Positions 9,052 to 15,469 of a stretch of 64,000 nucleotides of DNA are shown here, one piece after another. The notes beneath the pieces are model-generated. The model did no database searches. It saw only the letters and a program-made list of their open reading frames with translations, and was not told where the DNA came from. The stretch is taken from assembly GCA_020725105.1 (NCBI GenBank), contig DYFQ01000003.1, positions 1 to 64,000 on the forward strand, in the 5' to 3' direction. The DNA comes from Symbiobacterium thermophilum. GTDB lineage: Bacteria > Bacillota > Sulfobacillia > DYFQ01. How positions within the stretch are numbered: the first letter of the stretch is position 1; each line of letters opens with the position of its first letter. The translations under genes and the position numbers were made by a program.

Positions 9052-10185
9052 TCAGCCGGCCCGGAACAGGGAGCGCAGCCGCTCGACGAAGCTCTTGCCC
9101 GCGGCCGCCGGCGGGCGCTGTCCGTCACCGGCCACTTCCACCGCCAGCCGCGCGAAGGCGCGACTCGCGGCCGCCTGGGGGTAACCCCACACTACCGGGG
9201 TCTGACGCCTGACCGAGTGGCCTACCGCCGGGTCCTCGGTGATCCAGCCCGCCAGGGGCAGATCGAGGCCGAGGAACCGCCGGGCGGCCTCGCCGACCCG
9301 CGCCGCCGCCGCCCGGGCCTCGTCGGGACCGGACACCCGGTTGAGCACCAGCTTGATGCCGTGCCGCCGCCCGCCCCGGGCCGCCGTCTTGATGAGCGCG
9401 TAGGCGTCCACCAGCGCGGGCGGTTCGGGCGTGGTCACCACCATGACGTCGTCCGCCGCCAGGAAGAAGTTGGTGACGTTCCTGCCGATCCCGGCCCCGG
9501 TGTCCATGATGATGACGTCGGCGTGGGCCTCCAGGGCGCTGAACCCGGCCAGCAGCCGGCCGAACTGCCACTCGGTGAGGTTGGCCACTTCGGGCAGACC
9601 GGAGCCCCCGGGAACGACCCTGAAACCGTAGGGCGTGCCCCGCACCACGTCCATCAGGTCCCGCTCGCCGGCCACGACGTGGGCCAGGGTGGCTTCGGGC
9701 TGGATGCCCAGGAGGACGTCGACGTTGGCGGTCCCCAGGTCGCCGTCGACCAGGACGACCTCCTGCCGCTGGCGGGCCAGGGCCACCGCCAGGTTCACCG
9801 CCACCACGCTCTTGCCCACCCCGCCCTTGCCGCTGGCGACCACCACCACCCGGGCGGCGCGGTCCACCGCGCCCAGCGCCTCGGAAAAGCCGGCCGGGAG
9901 CCGGACGATGACCGAGGGCACGGGTTTCAGGCGCCGCTCCAGGACGGTGGCGACGTGACCGGCCGGGGGGTCCGGTCCCCGGCCGGCCGCGGGCGGCGGG
10001 GTCAGGGTGACCCGGGTGCCCGCGTTCAGCACGGCGACCTTGCCGCCGCTGTATGGCAGTGTCAAGAGGGCCAGCTTGCCGTCGGTGGCCAGGACCTTGA
10101 CCTCCCAGGGCCCCGGGCCGGCGCCGGGAGCGTCGAAGGCTACGCGGAGGGTCCGGTTGGCCAGGGTTGACCCGTCCGTGGGCAT
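9052..10185 (-). CDS. flhG: MinD/ParA-family ATPase, FlhG-like, with N-terminal PilZN/YcgR-N-like domain
   Basis: Deviant Walker A 'ASGKGGVGKSVVAVNLAVALA', 'VDGDLGTANVDVLLGIQPEATLAHVV' typical of FlhG; about 95 aa N-terminal extension resembles the N-terminus of the window's YcgR-like protein. Confidence 0.8.
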   Translation of the reverse strand: MPTDGSTLANRTLRVAFDAPGAGPGPWEVKVLATDGKLALLTLPYSGGKVAVLNAGTRVTLTPPPAAGRGPDPPAGHVATVLERRLKPVPSVIVRLPAGFSEALGAVDRAARVVVVASGKGGVGKSVVAVNLAVALARQRQEVVLVDGDLGTANVDVLLGIQPEATLAHVVAGERDLMDVVRGTPYGFRVVPGGSGLPEVANLTEWQFGRLLAGFSALEAHADVIIMDTGAGIGRNVTNFFLAADDVMVVTTPEPPALVDAYALIKTAARGGRRHGIKLVLNRVSGPDEARAAAARVGEAARRFLGLDLPLAGWITEDPAVGHSVRRQTPVVWGYPQAAASRAFARLAVEVAGDGQRPPAAAGKSFVERLRSLFRAG

Positions 10186-10287
10186 GTGGGTCTTCCTCCT
10201 CGAAACCGTCGGCCAGCGACGCGCGACCGGGGGTCGCGCCCGGCGGGGCGCCGGAAGGCCGGCGTCCCGCCGCTGGGCTCACTGAGC

Positions 10288-10315
10288 ATATCGGCAAGGA
10301 GGCTTCCCGGCTTTA
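10288..10315 (-). promoter_or_regulatory. Putative sigma-28 (FliA/SigD) promoter for the flhG-like gene
   Basis: Minus strand TAAA-N16-GCCGATAT. Confidence 0.7.
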
Positions 10316-10326
10316 GCTGGTGTGGC

Positions 10327-11787
10327 TCAGCGGAGGGCCTGGACTATCCCGGCCACCAGGCCTTCGGCCACCGCCTGGCGGAAGGCGGGGTCCAGGAGCC
10401 GGCGCTCGTCGGCCGGCGAGGACAAAAGCCCCGTCTCGACCAGCACCGCCGGCATGGTGGTGTGGTTCAGGACGTAGTAGCCGGCCGGCCGCGCGCCGCG
10501 GTTGGCGAGCCCCGTCGCCTGGACCAGGCCCTGCTGGATGGCGCGGGCGACGGTAGCGTCCTGGGGTCTGCGCGGGTGGTAGAAGGTGGCGGCCCCGTGC
10601 ACGGAGGGGTCGTCGTACCAGTCGGCGTGAATGCTGACGAACAGCGCCGCCTGGGCCCGGTTGGCCAGGTTCACGCGGGACTGCAGGGGGCCCGCCGAAG
10701 GATCCTGGGGGTCGCGGACGTCGACGTCGGCGTCACGGGTCATGACGACCGTCGCCCCCGCCCGCGCCAGCAGGTCCCCGACCCGGCGGGCCAGGTCCAG
10801 GGTGATCATGGACTCCGCCACGCCGGAGCTCACGCCGTAGGTGCCCGGGTCTCTTCCCCCGTGGCCCGCGTCCACCACGATCACCTTCCCGGCCAGCGGC
10901 TGGTCGGGGTAGGGGTCGGGCGCGGCCTGCCCGCCGGGGATGGTGAGCACCTGGCCGATGTAGATGGTATCGGAGCGGAGCCCGTTGGCCTCCCGGAGCC
11001 GTTCCACCGGGACGCCATACTGCTGGCTGATGGACCAGAGGGTGTCGCCGCGGGCCACGGTGTGCCGGACCGACGCCGCCGGCGCCTCAGCGCCGGCGGC
11101 CTGTGCCGGGGCCGCCGACGCGATCCTGGCCGTGCCGGGGATGGAGAGGGTCTGGCCGACGTAGATGATGTCGGACCGGAGCCCGTTGGCCGCCTTCAGC
11201 GCCTCGACCGTGACCCCGTACCTGATGCCGATCCCCGACAGCGTGTCGCCGGCCTGGACCACGTGGCGTCCCGTCGCCTGGCGGCCGGCCCCCCTCACCG
11301 GCACCTTCAGCGTCTGGCCCGCGTAGATGGTGGTTCCCCGGAGGCCGTTGGCCTCCACAATGGCGGTGACGGTCGTCCCGTACCGCGCGGCGATGGCGAA
11401 CAGGGCCTCGCCCCGCTGGACCACGTGGGTGACGAAGGTAGCGGCGGGGCTATCCAGGACGGCCGCGTCGCGGGTGGGACCGGCGGTGTTGAGCGCCCGG
11501 TAGGTCTGGGCGCCGACAATACCGTCGGCCACCAGGCCCTGCCGGCGCTGAAACGCGATGACGGCCTGCCGGGTGGCGGGGCCGAAGACGCCGTCGGCGG
11601 CCAGCCGGTAGCCCAGGGCGGAGAGGCGCTGCTGCAGTTCCCGGACGTCGCTCCCCCGGTCGCCCGGCCGGAGGATGCGGGTGGCGTAGGCCGCGGTGGC
11701 GGCTCCGGATGGCGGCAGCGTGACCGCCGCCACCGCCGCGATGATGGCCAGAGAAGCAATGAACCGGAGCAGGGTCGGCCGCCCCAC
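10327..11787 (-). CDS. N-acetylmuramoyl-L-alanine amidase with peptidoglycan-binding domain and three LysM repeats
   Basis: 'VIVVDAGHGGRDPGTYG', three LysM units (…NGLRSDTIYIGQVLTIPG), PG_binding_1 'GDRGSDVRELQQRLSALGY'. Start chosen at GTG 11787 before the signal peptide; the ORF extends to 11886. Confidence 0.87.
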   Translation of the reverse strand: MGRPTLLRFIASLAIIAAVAAVTLPPSGAATAAYATRILRPGDRGSDVRELQQRLSALGYRLAADGVFGPATRQAVIAFQRRQGLVADGIVGAQTYRALNTAGPTRDAAVLDSPAATFVTHVVQRGEALFAIAARYGTTVTAIVEANGLRGTTIYAGQTLKVPVRGAGRQATGRHVVQAGDTLSGIGIRYGVTVEALKAANGLRSDIIYVGQTLSIPGTARIASAAPAQAAGAEAPAASVRHTVARGDTLWSISQQYGVPVERLREANGLRSDTIYIGQVLTIPGGQAAPDPYPDQPLAGKVIVVDAGHGGRDPGTYGVSSGVAESMITLDLARRVGDLLARAGATVVMTRDADVDVRDPQDPSAGPLQSRVNLANRAQAALFVSIHADWYDDPSVHGAATFYHPRRPQDATVARAIQQGLVQATGLANRGARPAGYYVLNHTTMPAVLVETGLLSSPADERRLLDPAFRQAVAEGLVAGIVQALR

Positions 11788-11988
11788 TGGCTGGGCACCC
11801 CTTCCACAGGCTACCGGCGCGGAACCCGGCCCCGCGCCGCCGCCGCACCGGGCGGCGCAGGGCCGCTCTTGCCGGAGGCCACCCACACCCCGCTCCGCCT
11901 GCCACTGCTGGGAAGTCCTGACGATGGAGCCACCGTTCGACAGGAAAGACTAAAATCCTCTTCCGGCTGCGGAAAGAGCAGGCGGCAG

Positions 11989-12318
11989 TCACGTCTTGCC
12001 GCCGGCCGACGACACTCGCCCCGTCCCGGGCTCGGCCGGGAGCAGGCCCGCCTCCTTGAGCCGGCGGGTGAGGAGCCCGCCCAGGCGGCCCGACTCGGCC
12101 GCCGTCAGGCCGCCCCACCCCACCTTGCGCACCTTGTCCAGGAGGCCCAGCTCCTCGGCCAGTTCGAACTTGAGCACCTCGGCCGGGTTGTCGGGATCCG
12201 GTTCCAGCTTCTCCTCGGGCTTCCGCTTGCGCTTCTTTCCGGACCTCCCCCGCCCGCCGCCTCCGCCGTCACCGGCGCCGTCCCGATCCGGCTGCTCCAC
12301 TCCGTGAGGCCTGACCAT
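11989..12318 (-). CDS. Small acid-soluble spore protein, alpha/beta-type-like
   Basis: ATG 12318 after GGGGAGGTGGTGGC; 'EVLKFELAEELGLLDKVRKVGWGGLTAAESGRLGGLLTRRLKEAGL' resembles the alpha/beta SASP core with a GPR-type site. Confidence 0.72.
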   Translation of the reverse strand: MVRPHGVEQPDRDGAGDGGGGGRGRSGKKRKRKPEEKLEPDPDNPAEVLKFELAEELGLLDKVRKVGWGGLTAAESGRLGGLLTRRLKEAGLLPAEPGTGRVSSAGGKT

Positions 12319-12462
12319 GCCACCACCTCCCCGGGGTAGTCTCCCCAGCGATTGCCAGCCAATCCAGGACATCTCGCGCCGGCCGCCGGAAAGGAACGCC
12401 GCCCGGTACCCGGTACGGCCGGGCTCCGGGCGGCGACCCCAGAGGTTCAGTCTCGGTTCCGG

Positions 12463-12543
12463 CTACCTCCACTTCAGCCAGGCTCCGCTGGTGAGGACCA
12501 GCGCCGCCAGCACGCCGAGAAGATACAGGGCCCGCCACCGCAA
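12463..12543 (-). CDS. Candidate 26-aa single-TM micropeptide (TTG start)
   Basis: GGGGAGGTGA-CCCGG-TTG then MRWRALYLLGVLAALVLTSGAWLKWR-stop; strong SD. Confidence 0.45.
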   Translation of the reverse strand: MRWRALYLLGVLAALVLTSGAWLKWR

Positions 12544-12588
12544 CCGGGTCACCTCCCCTCAACTCCTGCGCTGCCTCCTCCCCGCGGG

Positions 12589-12623
12589 AAAAGGGGCCCC
12601 CGGGGGGCCTGCCGGCCCCCCGG
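12589..12623 (-). terminator. Putative rho-independent terminator downstream of the HD-GYP gene
   Basis: Minus strand CCGGGGGGCC-GGCA-GGCCCCCCGG followed shortly by TTTT. Confidence 0.6.
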
Positions 12624-12683
12624 AAGGCTAGCGGGGATGGGGGCTGGCGAACTCCTCCAACGCTACGGCCATGTCCACCGGCC

Positions 12684-13883
12684 TCACCGGTCCAGAACTT
12701 CCACGATGAACCTGGTCTGGTGCTCCCTGGCCGCCAGGTCCAGCTTGTAGAAGCTGGTCGGCAGCCGTCCATAGGCGTCCCGGACCACCCGGATCACCGG
12801 GCGGACCAGCGGAATGACCCCGACCTCTTCCACGATGCCCTCTTCCCCCGTGCTGAGCCGCACCTTGGTGCCGACCGGGTAGGGGACCACCGTAGCGCAG
12901 AAGCTTTGAACCAGCTGGTAGTCGAACTCGAAGCCGGCTCCGGCCATGAGAAAGTCCAGCGCCTCGTGGGGCAGCAGGCGGCGGCGGTGAGGCCGGTCCG
13001 ACACCAGCGACGTGTACACGTCGGCCAGCGCCACCAGGCGGGCCGAGACGTGGATCTCCTCGCCGCGCAGGCCCTGAGGGTAGCCGGAGCCGTCGTACCG
13101 CTCGTGATGCTGCAGCGCGATGGCCTTGGCGAAGGGAGAGAACCGCTGGTTCGCCTCGAGGATCCGGACGGTGCCGACGGGGTGCCGCCGGACCAGCTCC
13201 AGTTCCTGACGGGTGAGGCTTCCCGGCTTCCGACGAACCTCCCTGGGCACCAGGGCCATGCCCAGGTCGCAGAGAAGCGCGCCCAGACCGATGTCGAACA
13301 CGCGCAGCCCGAGGCCGTAGTTCTTGGCCAGCGCCATGGACACCACGGCCGTGTTGAGCGAGTGAACCACCAGGTGATCCTTGAGGTACTCCTCAAGGCT
13401 CCGGTGGCTGACCAGATTGACCACCTTGGAGTTGTGGTAGGCCAGGTCAAGCTGGATTTCTTTCACCACCGCCGCGATCTCGCGGTGGGGCAGCTCGACC
13501 TCGTCGGCGGCCCCGGCCGCTTCTACCTGCTCGAAGACGCGCCTCAAGAGGTTGACCGCGGCCCAGCGGGTCTCGTCGGAGATGGGCTCGTCCTTCTGGA
13601 TGGTTCGTTCTTCCCGCCGGGGCGACGCGTGCACGTACACTTCGGGCACGCCAGCTTCCAGCAGCCGCCGGATGTGCTCCGTCGTCAGCTCGCGGCCGTC
13701 GGCGAACAGGTAGACCCCGTCCGAGGTGAACACGGGCCGGGCCAGCCGGGTTCCCGGGGCCAGGCTCGCCGTGGCCACCCGCATGACGGGCCGGGTCTGG
13801 TCGGCGCCCGTCCAGCCGTCCGCCGCCAGATCCGGCTCGCCGGGCTCAAACATGTCGGCCGGCTCGTGTATTGACCGCTGCAT
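12684..13883 (-). CDS. HD-GYP domain protein with degenerate HD motif
   Basis: 'HHERYDGSGYPQGLRGEEIHVSARLVALADVYTSLVSDRPHRR'; expected LLHDIG is LLCDLG. Confidence 0.85.
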   Translation of the reverse strand: MQRSIHEPADMFEPGEPDLAADGWTGADQTRPVMRVATASLAPGTRLARPVFTSDGVYLFADGRELTTEHIRRLLEAGVPEVYVHASPRREERTIQKDEPISDETRWAAVNLLRRVFEQVEAAGAADEVELPHREIAAVVKEIQLDLAYHNSKVVNLVSHRSLEEYLKDHLVVHSLNTAVVSMALAKNYGLGLRVFDIGLGALLCDLGMALVPREVRRKPGSLTRQELELVRRHPVGTVRILEANQRFSPFAKAIALQHHERYDGSGYPQGLRGEEIHVSARLVALADVYTSLVSDRPHRRRLLPHEALDFLMAGAGFEFDYQLVQSFCATVVPYPVGTKVRLSTGEEGIVEEVGVIPLVRPVIRVVRDAYGRLPTSFYKLDLAAREHQTRFIVEVLDR

Positions 13884-14241
13884 CCTGGCTCACCAGCCGT
13901 TCCAGGGAGGCCAGCAACTTCTCGGGCCGGAAGGGTTTCAGGATGAAATCCCTGGCGCCGGCCCGCAGCGCTTCGACGACCATCGTCTGGTGGCCCATGG
14001 CGCTGCAGATGACGATCCTGGCCTGGGGATCCATCCGCCTGATCTCCTTGACCACTTCGATCCCGTCCATGGCCGGCAGCGTGATCTTCAGCAGCCCCAC
14101 GTCCGGCCGCAGGCGCTGGTACCGTTCGAGCGCCTCCTGACCGTCCTCGGCCTCGTCCACCGTGTACCCCCGTTCCCTCAGGAAACGGCTGTACCGGGTG
14201 CGGGTGAAGCGACCGTGGTCCACCAGCAAGATCTTCGCCAT
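13846..14241 (-). CDS. CheY-like response regulator (pseudo-receiver)
   Basis: MAKILLVDHGRFTRTRYSRFL… 'PDVGLLKITLPAMDG' … 'FILKPF'; receiver fold pattern. Confidence 0.85.
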   Translation of the reverse strand: MAKILLVDHGRFTRTRYSRFLRERGYTVDEAEDGQEALERYQRLRPDVGLLKITLPAMDGIEVVKEIRRMDPQARIVICSAMGHQTMVVEALRAGARDFILKPFRPEKLLASLERLVSQDAAVNTRAGRHV

Positions 14242-14331
14242 CACGCATCCCCCGCCGGGCAGGGAGGGTGGCCTCGGCCCCCCGGACCACACCGGCCCGA
14301 CCCTGGGGCCACCCCTTCCCGCCTCCGTCTT

Positions 14332-14840
14332 CTAGTACTCCTCACCCACGATCACCTTGAGAGCCTTCATCGCCTCGGTCCAGAGGATCGAGCCGTCACG
14401 CAGGTACGAGCCGGGCGTCGGCTTGCCTTCGATCTGCAGGATCGACGCTGCCCGCAGCCTGGCCTCGATCCACGGGACGGACTCGATCCACGGGATGCTG
14501 GTCATGTCCACCGTGTTCGAGGTGCCGTCCGGCCGCGTGATCGTGACCAGGTTGGTGTTGTCCCCAAGGTTCGAGTAGACGGGCCGGTAGGCGTCCAGGT
14601 ACCCGGCGCCCTGGACCGTCGCGTCGAAACCCCGGTCCTCGGCCGTCCCCTTCAACCGATTCTTCACCTGGTTGAGGGTGAGGCTCGGGTCGCGTTCCAG
14701 CATGAGCGCGACGGTGCCAGCCGTGAAGTCGGCCGCCTGCCGAACGCCGCGCTCGCCCCCGTGGCCGACCCCAGGCTCAGGAGCACCAGAGACAAGACCA
14801 GTGTCAGCGCCAAAAGCCGCCTGATCTTTTCTCAGGTTCC
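14332..14840 (-). pseudogene. Subtilase (S8 peptidase) remnant: signal-peptide-like segment and C-terminal tail in different frames
   Basis: C-terminal 'ADFTAGTVALMLERDPSLTLNQVKNRLKGTAEDRG' is subtilase-like, but no D/H/S catalytic motifs; 'RRLLALTLVLSLVLLSLGSATGASAA' is readable just upstream in another frame. Confidence 0.6.
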
Positions 14841-14865
14841 GCTCACCTCCCCGCCCAGGATTCCC

Positions 14866-14919
14866 TCAGAGCCACGAGATGATCTTCTCCAGCAGGCCGT
14901 ACAGGAGCCGTTGGAGCAC
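14866..14919 (-). CDS. Candidate 17-aa amphipathic peptide
   Basis: GGGGAGGTGG-AGCCCG-GTG then MLQRLLYGLLEKIISWL-stop. Confidence 0.4.
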   Translation of the reverse strand: MLQRLLYGLLEKIISWL

Positions 14920-15049
14920 CGGGCTCCACCTCCCCATTGCCGCGGGTTGCGCACGGTGGCCACGGAGCCACCTGACGTTCCGGTTGACGCCTGAGCTGGA
15001 CGCATCGCCGGAGCGGAAGGGCCGAATGCTCCCTGACCTCGCCCAGCGA

Positions 15050-15286
15050 TCACCTTCCACTGACGTCGTGCACCAACGCCGCCCGGTGGATGGTCCGGAT
15101 CGTGGTCGGGTCCAGGCCCAGTTCCCGCGCCAGTTCCACGGCGAAGTGCTCCACCCGGGTGGAGTGGCCGTAGGTGTGCGGGTCCTTGGCGTTCACCAGG
15201 TAGGAGAGGGCCCGGATGATTGCCGGGGTCGAACCGCCATCAGCGGTGTCTCTTGTCGGTGGCTCCCGACGGCGCCGGATAATCAT
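15050..15286 (-). pseudogene. Truncated HD/HD-GYP N-terminal fragment
   Basis: 'LSYLVNAKDPHTYGHSTRVEHFAVELARELGLDPTTIRTIHRAALVHDVSGR*' stops at the HD motif. Confidence 0.65.
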
Positions 15287-15301
15287 GGCACCACATACAC
15301 G

Positions 15302-15319
15302 TTGCAAGAGTCGTGCCAG
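15302..15319 (-). promoter_or_regulatory. Sigma-54 (-24/-12) promoter
   Basis: Minus strand CTGGCACGACTCTTGCAA; matches YTGGCACGRNNNTTGCW with 10 bp between GG and GC. Confidence 0.8.
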
Positions 15320-15413
15320 CGGGAAAGCATCCGCCGGACGGCGGGGGTGAGGGAAACTACTGCTAGAAGCCGCGAGGCTCGAGGCTCGGGGGCTGCTCAG
15401 GGGCTCCCGGAGG

Positions 15414-15467
15414 TGTCCGGATTCCGGACATGTCCGGTTTCCGGACACCCTGTCCGGAGACCGGACA
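15414..15467. promoter_or_regulatory. Three tandem 17-bp palindromes, candidate enhancer (UAS) for the adjacent sigma-54 activator
   Basis: TGTCCGGATTCCGGACA (15414-15430), TGTCCGGTTTCCGGACA (15431-15447), TGTCCGGAGACCGGACA (15451-15467). Confidence 0.75.
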
Positions 15468-15469
15468 CT

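Noticed and set aside
15414-15467. Triple palindrome as a simple transcription terminator of the activator gene
   Set aside because: Three separate dyads with conserved arms, no U-tract, and enhancer-like position relative to a sigma-54 promoter; termination cannot be fully excluded.
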